DNA of 64,000 nucleotides from Acanthosepion esculentum (GCA_964036315.1 OZ038488.1:66020642-66084641), one strand, 5' to 3'; numbered from the stretch's first letter, positions 30,271 through 42,181 are shown. Made by a program: numbers and translations. Notes: generated from the sequence alone by a model not told the origin.

Positions 30271-32133
30271 AAATCACAATCGTTGTGACTGTTTAAAAGG
30301 ACCTGTTCACCAGTGCCCCCCACCCCAATCAAGCGATCCAACATAACCCGATGCCAGGCCTGTACACACCCAACTCTCAGATATTCCAGGACCCTTCCAT
30401 CGTCCTCGAAAGAGACTTTCCGCCTTGATACCTTACACTGTCAATACAGACAATTTAATTTTAACATAACTTGTCTCTTTTTCTTTCCAACTCACCGGCA
30501 ATAATCTGTTATTTTTTATTGTTACTTTTACAAGCATATAAGACAAATAACAGCCTTCTATTTTGTTGAGACAAAACACACATGATATTACAGTCGGATT
30601 TTTTTTATTCTATCCAACTTTTTCTACCAAAATGCGACGTTATTTTCTGAACATTTTTAATAGATACGTTTATTTCTCCGACTCTAGCCCTAACACTTCA
30701 GTATGACAATGCATTCCTTTTCTTTTCTTGTTTTTTAATATTATGTCTTTCCAGATTTCTATCATTTATTAATTATAAATTGCCATGACTCCCTAGAAAA
30801 GATGGTGTGGAATCGCGTGGTAAGTGGATATATCATAACGTGGTAAGTGGATATATCATAACGGCAAGAAGTATGTAGGAAAAGAATGGAACAAGATATG
30901 TACAATGTAACAGGTTTATTCACCAACTGACTGACAACAGATAAAATATACAGGAAGTATAAAATTAACCCCTTTTTACTGAGTTTCTTGAAAAGGGAGA
31001 TAACTGCATCCACAGTTTACTCTAACAGATAGTTTCCTGTCTTTTACAAAGTATTAAAAAATGCGTAGGTGAATGCGAACATCTCGACCGAAATGCACAT
31101 CCCACTTTGATAACCGCTAGACTACACACACATGTTATACAGGAACTTAGACACTGAAAACAAGGAGTTAAGTTGAACGGGCCTTTCTCATTATCGCTAT
31201 CCAAACAATTTAACCATTTCAAGAATTTATTCACATCACTGGAACACTTTCGTTGTAATGTTGTCTTCGGTCAAAATAACTAAAAATTAGGAAAGCCGTA
31301 GTTAGAGATAGTATCAAAGGAATAGGGGAAACAAAGAAGAAAAGATTTATTAAGTACTCATGCATAGAACGGAAAAACAGGAGTATATTAAAAAGACTAC
31401 TTAAATCCTACTCTAATGTGGTTACTTGAGCATTCCATTTTCACAATAGTAGGGAAGAGCAGGAAGTACGCCGAGTCCCAATCTACAACTTTGTTTAGCG
31501 GCAAAATCTTTTAGAAGTTACAGATCAATTCAGCATTATCAGAATTCTTTTCATCTGCAATTCCAGATACTTTCAAGAAAAATCAAAATTGGAATTAGTT
31601 TTTTAAGCATTTGATATTGCTAATGTTGTGAGTGATATATCGGCCCGCAAACAAATATCGAATGACAGAAGACAACAGCAAACAAAATGGGGACTAGATT
31701 AAAAAAATATATATTACCAAGTTTATTGTCGTTAAAGATATGACAAAATATGCCGACAGTTCACTGAGCAAAAGATCTCAGCTCATTCACGTAGAATGTG
31801 AGAAGAATGTTGTCCTGAAAGGGACAGTTTTGCAGTGCGGTTGTTGTGGATTCACTCACATCAAAGCAGTAGAAATTAGCTTTGTCTTCACAGAGATAAA
31901 GCATGCTTGACAGGAAATAAAATCCACACAAATAACAGGAAAAGCGTGGTAAATTGTATGTCAATTTCATACAATTTATTTATATTTTTTGTGTATTTTT
32001 TAGGTTACAATTGTTTTGTGGTACATGTGATAAAAGGGAGAAAATATTCACATTATATCACAGAAAGAAGTCGGATACGGGTTGTCAGTACCAGGGATCA
32101 TGATGAAGAGATTGTTATTTTTATTATTTTTTA
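30271..32133. other. No gene recognised
   Basis: A C-rich patch at 30315-30440 stands out but encodes nothing recognisable. There is a direct repeat GTGGTAAGTGGATATATCAT at 30818 and 30840. Otherwise AT-rich. Confidence 0.4.
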
Positions 32134-32135
32134 TA

Positions 32136-32322
32136 CAGTGTAACCCGGATATAAGAGAGTTGTCGGGACCGGAGACGAATTCTCTTATATCCGGGTTTCT
32201 CTTATATCCGGGTTTGGTCTATTATATATACATTAACACAGGCTCTAATTTGGGACCATATAAAATCTCTCTTATATCCGGGTTTCTCTTATATCCGGGT
32301 CTCTTATATCCAGGTTACACTG
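32136..32322 (+). mobile_element. pogo/Tigger-type MITE
   Basis: The left end CAGTGTAACCCGGATATAAG and right end TATATCCAGGTTACACTG are inverted repeats, both flanked by TA. Subterminal copies of TCTCTTATATCCGGGTTT occur four times inside the 187 bp. No coding capacity. Relatives are at 34501-34571 and 54960-55130. Confidence 0.85.
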
Positions 32323-32579
32323 TACCACATTTTTATGCTATTGTTTCATTTTATTTATAATAAATAAAAATGAAATATAAAATAATAATTATTTATAACT
32401 AGACACGGGCAGTGAAACAAGAAGAGTGGATTAAATAAATGTTCAGGTTGGAATTCCTTGTAGGTTACCTGGTTTGACATACTCTGGATAAAAGCAGCAG
32501 GGCACAATGTAATAACAACTAAAATGAGGACAATAGTCCGTAAGAAAAATAGCGCCAATAGAGTACGAAAAGTACTGCA

Positions 32580-33275
32580 ATTATATTTTACCAAGAAAAC
32601 CAGGTGAAATAGGGTTTGAAGACACAGTACACATTCTGATGAAAGTTTTTAGCGACAAATGCTCTCTGTTCCATGCTCGTTGGAGGTGCATGAATTTAAC
32701 CAAAAACGAGGATGAAGATCTTGTCACATATGCGGGTACTGTCAACAGAGAATGTAAACAATTTAAACGAAAGGAAGTGACTACGGATAATTTTTGTGCG
32801 AGGTCTAGCAGCGATAAAAGATGCTGAAGTACGAACAAAAATTTATCAAAGGCTGAACATAATAATAATAGCATAACACTCCAGGAAATAGTGGATGATC
32901 GCAATGCTAAGTCTGAAGCATGATGCTGAAAAACTTCACAATGAAGAATGTGCATTGATAAAAGCTAAGTAAAAATGCACAAAAAGGAGTATAAAACCTT
33001 GTTTCAGATGTGGTAAATTACATCTTAGGAAAGACTGTCCATGGAAAAATGCAGAATGCTATAACCGTGGTAAAAAAACAACAGGACATATCAAATCACA
33101 TTGCAGAAAGAAACCAAGAAAAAAAATTACAGGAAGAAATTAATACACAACAGAAAAATAGGCACTCAAAACAAAAGAAAATTTGTTAAGGTGTAAAAAT
33201 CAATAATGTAAGAATAATAATCTTACTAGATTCTGGTAGTGACATTTCAATAGAAAATGAAAATACATAGAAATA
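32580..33275 (+). pseudogene. Ty3/gypsy gag-nucleocapsid-protease fragment, decayed
   Basis: The plus strand reads SLFHARWRCMNLTKNEDEDL then VTYAGTVNRECKQFK (capsid region). After a frameshift near 32800 comes LAAIKDAEVRTKIYQRL, then a zinc-knuckle pair CFRCGKLHLRKDC and CYNRGKKTTGHIKSHC, then IIILLDSGSDIS, the aspartic protease site (DSG). The second knuckle has Arg in place of its second Cys. Several stops follow and no RT was recognised. The double knuckle and capsid text resemble K02A2.6-like invertebrate gypsy elements. Confidence 0.75.
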
Positions 33276-33918
33276 AATTGGAAAACCTTTATTTAAAAAG
33301 ACTTCAAAAGTCAAAATTCTCGACTGGATTAAATAGCTGTCATGAAAAACAGAACTAATCATTACAAAGTCCAAAAGAAACTTTTACAAAGTTGAACTAT
33401 AGAAAAATAAAGTTCAACATAAGAGACACCGAAAAAAAATTCACTGATGAACCGGTTAAAAGGCTGTATGACATTTTTGATCTGTCAGTACCAAAACAAA
33501 TCCGGGAACCTATAAGGACACATTCAAGGGAAAAAAATGCTACAAAGTAGAGATTTATCAATAACGAGTGTGTGTTATAGCAATAACCTTATAATAGGAA
33601 TTTTTAATAGTTTTGTAAATGCTGGTTGTGTTGAAAAGGTTGATGTGGCTGCGTGTTGAATAGCATTTAACAATTATACATTTTTGTATCAAGAAAAAAC
33701 AATGGAAAACCGATTTTTGTTTCAACGATAAAATATATATTAAAATCAACAAATACAAAACATTTTTTGTAATGTGTGAAACAATAAGATAGGAGAATTT
33801 GTTTCCATTTATCTGTTAGCTGAAAGATTAAATGTAAATAAACAAGTTTTCTGAAAGAATGTTCAAAGTTCTGTATTAGATAGAATGATGTTTTTAGAAG
33901 AACATGTAATAAATCAGT
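33276..33918 (+). other. Unrecognisable sequence between gag-protease and probable LTR
   Basis: Stops in all frames; probably decayed pol or a deletion junction, but no motif supports this. Confidence 0.3.
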
Positions 33919-34388
33919 TGTGGATTATATATAACTAACAGAGCTGTTGCAACTTGGCTTGTTACATAGAACTGATGGTGAATGATATTTAAGTTCTGTG
34001 TGCGTGCGTGCAGTGATTAGAATGAATAGTCTGTGTAGACGCGTGTGAGTTGCTGAGTTCTACTGAGTTCTGCTTCTACTGTCTATTTTTGGAACGAATT
34101 CCGGTTTATATAACCATGGGTAGGCTCCCAGGACAACGGCAGGAGAAATTTCAAGAACACACAAAAAATATCTGATTGGATGAAAAATTACCCAATCGGT
34201 GATTTTGTAACAAAAGCATGTTTGTGAATTAACAGTAGGAAAAATTCAGTGTGGTGAATGCGATCAGTAAATTGTCCTGTGATAGTTAGTATTTATTATT
34301 TGACCAATCACAGTTGAGAAAAATGTAGGCGTGTCAAACATAGTCGTAATCGCTACAGTTTAAAAAGGGGTGATATCTTTTTACCACA
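33919..34388 (+). mobile_element. Probable LTR of a retrotransposon
   Basis: The segment begins TGTGGATTATATATAAC and ends ATCTTTTTACCACA, giving 5-bp inverted ends TGTGG/CCACA. It is moderately GC-richer than its neighbours and lies downstream of a plus-strand gag-protease fragment, as a 3' LTR would. No target duplication or second copy was seen. Confidence 0.45.
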
Positions 34389-34500
34389 TAAAAGAAAAGT
34401 GGTATTAAAAATACTTGAGGTAGCATTAAAATCCCCATCAATGCACAGTTTTCTATTTTTCTTTTTCTAATATACAAAGTTTACTTAATCCTGCGTAGTA

Positions 34501-34571
34501 CACAGGCTCTAATTTGGGACCAGATAAAATCTCTCTTATATCCGGGTTTCTCTTATATCCGGGTTACACTG
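34501..34571 (+). mobile_element. pogo/Tigger-type MITE, 3' fragment
   Basis: CACAGGCTCTAATTTGGGAC onward matches the right half of the MITE at 32136, ending GGTTACACTG followed by TA. The left half is missing. Confidence 0.8.
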
Positions 34572-34803
34572 TATTTTTGAAACAGCACTTTTCAGTTGGG
34601 GCAGAAGCTGATATCACTTGGATCTTATATCGATGAACAATAATATCGGCAGCCAATCAATCACACATTAGGATCGTCTTGCTTTTCATATACACTTTTT
34701 TGTGTGGCAAGAAATGCATATTCCACCTTTTTTTACAGCATAAAAAGGTTAATTTTAATTAGTTTTAGAGAATAAAGACAAGATTTTACATACAGTCATA
34801 AAA

Positions 34804-36856
34804 GTAGGTATGTCCAATATTTCGCTAAAAAGTGGTATACCTTGACGACAAAAGGTCCGCAAATTGATAAAACAATTTTTAACGTTTAAATATTTATGTT
34901 GTTATTAAAGAGGAAAGACCAAAGTATTTTCTGAATATTTTTTCAGATTTTTTAATCCTTCCTATAAATGTTAAAAATTTTATTAAAAAATCTTGTTTTT
35001 TTTCGAGTCAAAAAATTTCGTAAAATCGAACTTATCGACATTTCTGTCGGAAAGATCATAGTTTGTTAGTTAAAAAATCATTAAAAATCAATTACACCTT
35101 TTTCTTTTGTTATCTTAGGAAATTTAGAATGATTAAAGTATACTTAATGTAATTTGAAAGAAACATTACTTACATTTTTAGCAGAAAATTTTTTAAGAGA
35201 GATATTTCCAACCAGGGTGGCCTATTTTCACAGGCGTTGATTGATGTACGTCAATATATTCACAACTTACGGTACGGAAATTTATTGCATGGTAGCACAG
35301 AAGTGATATAATTCGTTCTAATTTTAAGTGAATCTGGTTAGTAGATTTTTTTTTTTAAATTCACTTTCAAATTTTTTTTTTTTTTTTTTACCTTACGTTT
35401 GAGGAAGAATTCTGCACTGAAAATAACATTTAAATTATGAAAGAAAATCAAATTTTACAAGTAAAAATAAAACAGTAAAAAAAATTCATTTTTTTAAATT
35501 GAGGTTTATTATTTCAGTCATGAAATATTTTTCTGAGAATATAAAAATTACATGAAACACCATTAATTGAAACGGGTTAACTTAATGAAATGAGATTTTA
35601 TTTCTTTTTTATTAAGGCAGATTTTTTTCTATTTATTAATAATTATATGGCAGTAATTTTAATATGAGTTTTATTTTATTTATTAATAAAATTAACATGC
35701 TATGTTGGTTTTGTTTTGACTCAACAAGTATTTTTTAGTTTGAGTAGTAGCGAGTTAACTCCAGAAAATTTAAAAAATCCAAAAATCGTTTTAATTGATA
35801 ATTTGTCGTGTGGATAATAATTCCAAAGTAATGTACAATGAATTTATGCATTCGATTTCAAACTTGAAAATTTGGGTGGACTTCCAAGGGCGTTTTTTTT
35901 TTTTTTTTTGTAATTGTAAATAGTCGATATTTTCTTTTATCCCACTATTCGATTATATTTGAATAGAAAAAGAAAAAAATTGAAAATAATACGACGATAT
36001 TCAGAAAACTTGACAAGCGTTGTTTTCTTGTTACTGAACGAATCAAAGCCATATCTGAAGTAAAAAAAAAAACTTGCTTCTATCAAAGGAAACTACTCAT
36101 GTGACATTATTTCAACAATGTGCATCCGTACTTTCGTTGTAGACGATTTTAAATACAATTTTGGAATATTAAAAATTATTTTTAAAATAATTATGGTTGT
36201 CAGATTTTAATAAGCTTTCAAATTTATGATCTTTAAAAAGTAGAGAACATAATATATCATTTCCATAAGGTTGCAGAAAGAACTTAATGTATAAATATAT
36301 AACAACCTTTTGTCATATTGTGTACTTAAAATTGAAAAAAAAAAAGAAAATTAATGTAAAAATTCATTGTTCATTAAAAAAAATTTTTTCTTTCAGATAA
36401 TAATTACCTTCGTATATATTATTCAGAAAAGCCATTAAAAACTTTCTTAATTAAATATTGTCTTAGTTTTATTGGGTTTTGTATTTTTACAATTGAGGTA
36501 AAAGTTTGGACAATTTCGGACAGTTTTTTAACAAAAAAATCGATGATTTAGATTTTTCAGAGTTTTGTGCATTTAATTAAAAATAAAATTCAGGTTGCAA
36601 ATAAATTTTTTTTTGTGTTTTCATAAAATTAAGTTCGAGGGGGGTAACAGATATAAAAAAAAAATATTTATACCATGACTTTCAAAGAGACAAACATTTC
36701 TAAAATAAGTTCATTCATTTCTGAATAAGTTCTGAAGTTTTCATTAAAATCCAACAAGTAGTTAATTTTTACAAGAATTTCGAAATTAATGTGTCTTTCA
36801 ACTGACAAAAAAACAACTAAAAAAACGCTAAAAAGGTCAAAATTGGACATACCTAC
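34804..36856. mobile_element. AT-rich non-coding element with GTAGGTATGTCCAAT termini
   Basis: GTAGGTATGTCCAAT at 34804 is exactly reverse-complemented as ATTGGACATACCTAC at 36842-36856. ATAAAA flanks both sides. The 2.05-kb interior is very AT-rich and has no credible frame. Its left end, about 130 bases in, carries ATTAAAGAGGAAAGACCAAAGTATTT-type sequence resembling positions near 10080 and 54530 in the other AT-rich elements. The superfamily is unknown. Confidence 0.68.
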
Positions 36857-37992
36857 ATAAAAGGGTTAAGAATTGTTTCAGTAAAAAATAGATTTGAAAA
36901 CCGCTTTTTGCCATGCTTTTGCCACAAGAATAGTTAGGAAATTAAGATTTCTATTGTGCAAGTAATTATTAAAGGTGGAAATAATAGATGAATAAAAAAT
37001 TAAAAAAATAACTCAGACATTCAAACCATAACGTAGCCCTGTCACACAGGCAAGTGTTTCTTTCTTTATCCATTTGATCTTTTAGAGTACTACCACGAAA
37101 TGGATACTGTTTTCCGTAATAAAAAAAAATCGACACTGTTTTAAAAATATTTATCAAAAATCAGGGAATTATTCGATTCAAACGAAATTTTCAGGACTTA
37201 TTCGTTAATTAATAAACGAATAGATATTTTACTTATTATATCGATTAAAAAAAACTTTGGGGAAATATTGGGGGTGGAGTTAAGTTTCACCCATCCTTTT
37301 CGATATCGCGTGTATACCTATTTTTTTTTTAAATGTATTTTTTATTTTTATTTGATGGTTGTTCGTCTAAATACTTTTTTTTAGTTCTAAAAAGAAATCC
37401 CTGAGGATAAATATTTTTACAATATTGAGTGTGAACACACGGAAAATTTGGCCTGCATATTGCCAAAAAACAATTTAATAAAAGTGAAAAGAAAAAAATA
37501 TTGTTTTTGAAAATTGGTGCTTGGATAACTTAAGACATGTTTTATTTTCTTTCAGGTTTGAAAGAAAAAAATCTACATTTTTTTTCTTTTAAAATTACTC
37601 GTAATTTTTGTGTAAGTTACTGTTCGCTACAAAAGTTTATTAAACATACCAAAAATTACCAAAATTTAAGTTCAAAGAAGGCATTTAAAATACATTTTTT
37701 CAGGGTTTTCTTTTAGAAAGTCCGTGTCAATACATAATCTTTTTTTTTTATAATATAATTCGATATTTTCTTTGCCAGATCGGTACTGTTTGCACAATCA
37801 GAATATGCACACTTTTTCTTATTTTTTTAAATTTTTTAAATAATGTTTCCCCTCCATATAGCAAATAATTCTTAGAATTGTGGCACACAATGAAGAAGTC
37901 TTGTTTTCTGGTGATATTTCCAAGGCGGAGCCATCGTCTCGTTTTGCGATTAACAGAGGAAGGAAACGAATATCATCATCATCATCATCGAT
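36857..37992. other. AT-rich sequence, nothing recognised
   Basis: Many T and A homopolymers and an ATC run (37972-37989) just past the UBIAD1 stop. No clear polyadenylation site was picked out on the minus strand. Confidence 0.4.
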
Positions 37993-38919
37993 CTAAGTCA
38001 GTCCTAATGCGCCGTTGCCACAGAAATAAAGAGCAATGATATAAAAAATCCCAAAAATCAAATGAAATTTGGCCACTTTTTCTGGGAGTGATTTGAATCT
38101 GGAGGCACATACAAGTTTGTAGATATCTTCGGCGGTTCCAGCTGTTAAACACGGCAACAAGAAAAGCCAATTCCGTGTGTAATAAACTCCAAAAAACAAG
38201 AAGATATAAGGAGTAACCAAAAAAATCACCATGGTAACATTTGAAAGCTTAATGCCTAAGAACATGACCAAAGTGAGGATACCAGCCTCTTTATCACTTT
38301 TAATATCCCTCATATTGTTTACATGGAGTATCGATTCGGCGTTGACGGTCAGTGGTATAGAAATGTAGATAGGTATCATGGATACATACCCACAACAGCT
38401 GGCGAATGCGAACTCGGAAATCAACGGTCCGAATGTAACGAGTATAACTAAGTCTCCTAAGGCCTTGTACTTGAGAGAGACTCCACCTGTGTAAAAATAA
38501 CTGCTGGCCAAGCCCAGCGCATAGAGCAATATTAAAGCTTCCGAACGAGCCGGAGAAGCGATCATAACGAAAACGAAAGTAATAACTGATGCTATGTAGC
38601 AAGTTAACAAAAGTTTAACAAGTTGTTTAATTGTTAAGATGTTGTCAGTTAGAGTTATATCACCACTGCTACTTTCGCTCTGTTCTTTGTCATGGGCTTT
38701 TGCCTGCTTGTCTATTCCATTAACGAAATCATAATAAGTATTTACCAAATTACCCGCAGCCTGGACCAAAATAACGGTGACAACAGAAAAGAATGACAGA
38801 AGAAAGTTTCCACTTGAAGGCTTACTTTTATCAGCCAGAATTAATCCAATCACCGATGGTATCAAGGATGCTGAAAATGACCATGGTCTCACAGCTAAAA
38901 ATAAGTTCTTCATAGACAT
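37993..38919 (-). CDS. UBIAD1: UBIAD1-type prenyltransferase (UbiA superfamily)
   Basis: A single uninterrupted frame of 308 residues starts at the ATG at 38919 (A at -3; a second ATG two codons later) and stops with TAG. UBIAD1 is an ER/Golgi membrane enzyme that attaches geranylgeranyl to menadione to make menaquinone-4 and is implicated in ubiquinone synthesis and HMG-CoA reductase stability. Visible hallmarks are LAVRPWSFSASLIP (8-21), the first Asp-rich site GNLVNTYYDFVNGID (56-70), SYFYTGGVSLKYKALGDL (140-157), LVTFGPL (160-166), and the second site NNMRDIKSDKEAG (201-213) with D205 and D209. Hydrophobic segments recur throughout, consistent with about eight or nine membrane helices. 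It lacks roughly 30-50 N-terminal residues of human UBIAD1 and carries a Ser-rich loop insertion (79-86) after the first site. As I recall, the human coding region has an intron; this copy has none, so it is either naturally intronless or an old retrocopy. All key motifs are intact. Confidence 0.93.
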   Translation of the reverse strand: MSMKNLFLAVRPWSFSASLIPSVIGLILADKSKPSSGNFLLSFFSVVTVILVQAAGNLVNTYYDFVNGIDKQAKAHDKEQSESSSGDITLTDNILTIKQLVKLLLTCYIASVITFVFVMIASPARSEALILLYALGLASSYFYTGGVSLKYKALGDLVILVTFGPLISEFAFASCCGYVSMIPIYISIPLTVNAESILHVNNMRDIKSDKEAGILTLVMFLGIKLSNVTMVIFLVTPYIFLFFGVYYTRNWLFLLPCLTAGTAEDIYKLVCASRFKSLPEKVAKFHLIFGIFYIIALYFCGNGALGLT

Positions 38920-38934
38920 TTTTTTTTCTCTCAA

Positions 38935-39823
38935 AACTTTTTTTTTCAGAAGTGTGATTATAAAAAAGACAGTTTTTTACTACTTCGAGCAGGAATTTAA
39001 AAACTGAAACCAGTCCTCGAAAATTCAAACTCGTTTTTGTGTTTTTACACAACGCATTTAGTGGATACTTTTTTGAAAATACTCCATTCAGTGAATTTTG
39101 TATTATATTCACAAACTAGTGTAAAATGAAAGAAGTGTCTCAAAAAAAATAAAAATAAAAAGCTGCAGAACTATGGAAGTAGTTGCTACTTTCAATACTG
39201 TCCCATTTAAGTTTACAAAATGTTAGTGAATCAAATCAATGTGGTGATTGGTTCCCATTCCAGCTACTACTTGTTTTAGATAAATAAATTTTATTTTTGA
39301 CCTTTACCCCAAAAAAAAAACATAAGCGGCTTCGTCCAATCAAACATCAAGAAATCACAAAGTCCGAGAACGTAAACTGTTCTTACTTCCTTCTCTCACT
39401 TGCTGATAACTGCATTAGATTTCGTGATAGATGCTTCAAGCCTGTAAATCAGTTTGCCCTTAGCGTTTATATGCCAATCCAATTCCATAGAGATGGAGAG
39501 AAAAAAAAAGGCATCTGTTAAAACTACCAGACAGGAACATTTTAAAAAGTATAAAAATAAAGATATTAAAACATTTTTATCACTTGAATGTACATTTGAT
39601 CACTAAACTGATATGATTATAATTAGATTCAATTTTACATAAGGGGTTTAAGAAAAATCAGGGACAGAGTAATTTTCATGGCTACACTACGTCGGCTTCC
39701 ATAAAGTAAACCTTGTATCACATTAGGTTCTAGTAGGAGTGTAAGATAAAATACCTTTTCTCTCTGTAGCCAGAGGGTGCTATAAAAACAGGATGTTAAT
39801 CATTTCTCTCAGAGGAGACCCTG

Positions 39824-39826
<3 letters not shown>
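38935..39826. other. UBIAD1 upstream region, no gene recognised
   Basis: AT-rich sequence upstream of the minus-strand gene. No obvious TATA or initiator can be singled out. Confidence 0.4.

Positions 39827-39880
<54 letters not shown>
39827..39880. repeat. (TA)n microsatellite
   Basis: About 54 bases of TA, abutting a SINE-like repeat on its right. Confidence 0.95.
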
Positions 39881-39881
<1 letters not shown>

Positions 39882-39970
39882 TTTAAAAATCAGGAAGTCG
39901 GTTGAATCCGCTACCTTGGTTTCAACCTTACAGTATCCTCTGGCGATTTTTTATCAAATGACCACCTAAA
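39881..39970 (-). mobile_element. SINE-like repeat next to (TA)n
   Basis: The minus strand CGATTT..GCCAGAGGATACTG, AAGGTTGAAACCAAGG and GGATTCAACCGACTTCC matches the plus-strand copy at 43175-43265, including a B-box-like GGGTTCAA. Confidence 0.55.
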
Positions 39971-40034
39971 AACAACTAAAGAACGCTATATATTGCTTTA
40001 AAAAATAAACAAACGCACAGTGTTGGGTGTAATA

Positions 40035-40104
<70 letters not shown>
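40035..40104. repeat. (TAA)n microsatellite
   Basis: About 70 bases of TAA. Confidence 0.97.
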
Positions 40105-40105
<1 letters not shown>

Positions 40106-40267
40106 TAAATGCATCGGTGTGGAGGGAGTGCTAAACACAGTTAAATTTAAAAGCACCTTTTTACAAAACATAGCACAACACGCACACGACACTATATAAC
40201 TATAAACCAACTCTGCATTATGGGTAATTTTTTAATTAAAAAAATGCGCCTCAACAACAAACAACGA

Positions 40268-40625
40268 TGCCGAAGAAGCAGGAGTATCTGCAAAAATGTT
40301 GAAGTCAGATACTAAATATTCTGCAACTGTTATTGGAAATTCATCTAAAAAACTGAAGAAGAATGATACCGCATCAGCTAACATATCCTAATCCGCTGGT
40401 GGTAATCCAATTCAACCATGTTTACGAGAATATCCCAAGCACAGTGAAGGAAAGAGCCATACTCGGTCATTTGTAAGTACTTGGTTCGACAAATGCTAAT
40501 GGGCCGAATATTCACAAGAACGTGATGCGATGTTCTGTTTTGTGTGTAGGCACTTTGCACCACCAGCGTATGGCAATGCAGATGACGCATTTACTAAAAC
40601 TGGATTTCGACGATGGAAAAGATAG
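40268..40625 (+). pseudogene. hAT-family transposase N-terminal zinc-finger (TTF-type) fragment
   Basis: One frame reads MLKSDTKYSATVIGNSSKK, then GGNPIQPCLREYPKHSEGKS, HTRSFVSTWFDKC, stop, WAEYSQERDAMFCFVCRHFA and TKTGFRRWKR. The P.QP.L..(F/Y)P, RSF...WF, W.EYS...DA.FCF.CR order is that of the TTF-type zinc finger that opens many hAT transposases and ZMYM-like domesticated proteins. Stops at 40389 and 40497 interrupt the frame, and TAG at 40623 ends it. No dimerisation or RNase H core follows, so it is a relic rather than a host gene. Confidence 0.72.
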
Positions 40626-40787
40626 GGTAATTCAAAAATATATGAATCCCCAATGCCACATATTCTCCTGTGTTGTATAGAGTGACTACCAATAGAATGT
40701 ATCTGAAATGACCACTGTCGCACAAACAATAAGTTTGGTTTATCACAAGAAACCTGTCTATATTTCTGAGATGAGGTATTATGTACA

Positions 40788-40889
40788 CTATTTACATTAT
40801 TCGGACTATTGTCCTCATCTTTGTCGCCATATATATTTATTATTATATGGCTACAAAGATGAGGACAATAGTCCGAATAATGTAAATAG
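40788..40889. ncRNA. Near-perfect 45-bp hairpin, possible small-RNA precursor or foldback
   Basis: Arm TTTACATTATTCGGACTATT plus GTCCTCATCTTTG pairs with CAAAGATGAGGACAATAGTC plus CGAATAATGTAAA across a ~12-nt AT loop, with a single mismatch in 45. The 102-nt size and unbranched stem look like a small-RNA precursor, but near-perfect pairing equally fits a recent snap-back duplication. Transcription cannot be judged from sequence. Confidence 0.4.
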
Positions 40890-40899
40890 AGTATCAAAA

Positions 40900-41241
40900 G
40901 AAATTGTCTGAAAGAGATTTTGATTTACGACCCCCTGTCACTGGTCCTTGTGTTTGATTTTCTTTGACTTTTGCGAAATGAGTTGCGTTTCGACTTCGGA
41001 CATATAAAACATCGGAAAAAAACAAAAGTAAAAGAAAAAGGACTTTAAAAATGGAAAATAGCCCTGCCGATCTGAAATATAAATTCACATTTCAATTTGT
41101 GAGTACAAGAAAAAAAACTTTTTAAAAACAAATTCATTTTAAAAAGACTAAAAGAAAACAAGTCACCTCTGTCTGTGAACCTTTCATTGTAAAAATAATT
41201 ATTTACAATTCTTTTCTTTCCATAAAACTTATATATATTTG

Positions 41242-41309
<68 letters not shown>

Positions 41310-41860
41310 CAAATTCTTTTATTGTTCTTTGTGTGTTTCTTTTATTGTTTCAAATGATTGTCAAAAGCCTGATGATATTCTAATTTGTCTCTTTTTGAAT
41401 AAATATTGACTTTATTGTATCAGGAATTTGTTAGAGGCAACGATATCTCTGACTACGTTTAATACAAAACTATTTCTAGTTTAGAGATATCAAAATAAAA
41501 CTCTCGATAACCAAACCCATCCGCTACAAATTATCCGATTACCGGCTATACTCAGAGTCCGACCATTCAATCAAGCTTAAATTTTTTGAGCTAGTAGTAG
41601 GGTAAATTGACTTTGCTCTTTAAGAAGTAGATTTATTTGAATTTTGATGTAAAATAATTTACATTAACTTTGTATGTTAACTTGGGTTTGTGTCAATCCA
41701 GCTGCCTTATTTGATGTTTTGTTTCAGGGTCATGGAGAAATTATATTATTTAAATCATAAAGAATAGATTAGAACTACACTACTATGAATTCCGTTTAAT
41801 TTAGTGAAGTAACATACTTATATTAAAACTCATTCCTAAGTTGTGTATACGATTGTAACG
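40900..41860. other. AT-rich sequence with a (TA)n tract
   Basis: TA repeats at 41246-41306 are framed by TTTGTAAATATAT and ATATATTTACAAA, so the tract is the centre of a short inverted repeat. No gene recognised. Confidence 0.5.
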
Positions 41861-42106
41861 CTGTATCCTCATCCCACTGGACCCACGCACTCTACAATTA
41901 TGATCCAGTAGTACATATTAGACACAAGTCTCCGGGTCCCAATGTCAATTCGAAGTCATCCTTCAGTCACGTTGTGGTTGTTTTGATCCTGGAGAGTGGT
42001 CATCAGATCGTAGAAATCCGTTGGTCATCCTGGGAGTTCGTCGGGTGAGAATCAGGTTAACAGAAAAATAAATATAACAAAGTCGATTCGATCTTAAAAA
42101 GACAAA

Positions 42107-42181
<75 letters not shown>

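Noticed and set aside
32082..32360. Frame with repeated SLISGFLLYPGL text
   Set aside because: The repeats are the subterminal 17-mers of the pogo-type MITE.
40496..40897. 133-codon minus-strand frame
   Set aside because: It is antisense to the hAT zinc-finger relic and the hairpin; the sense strand carries the recognisable protein motifs.
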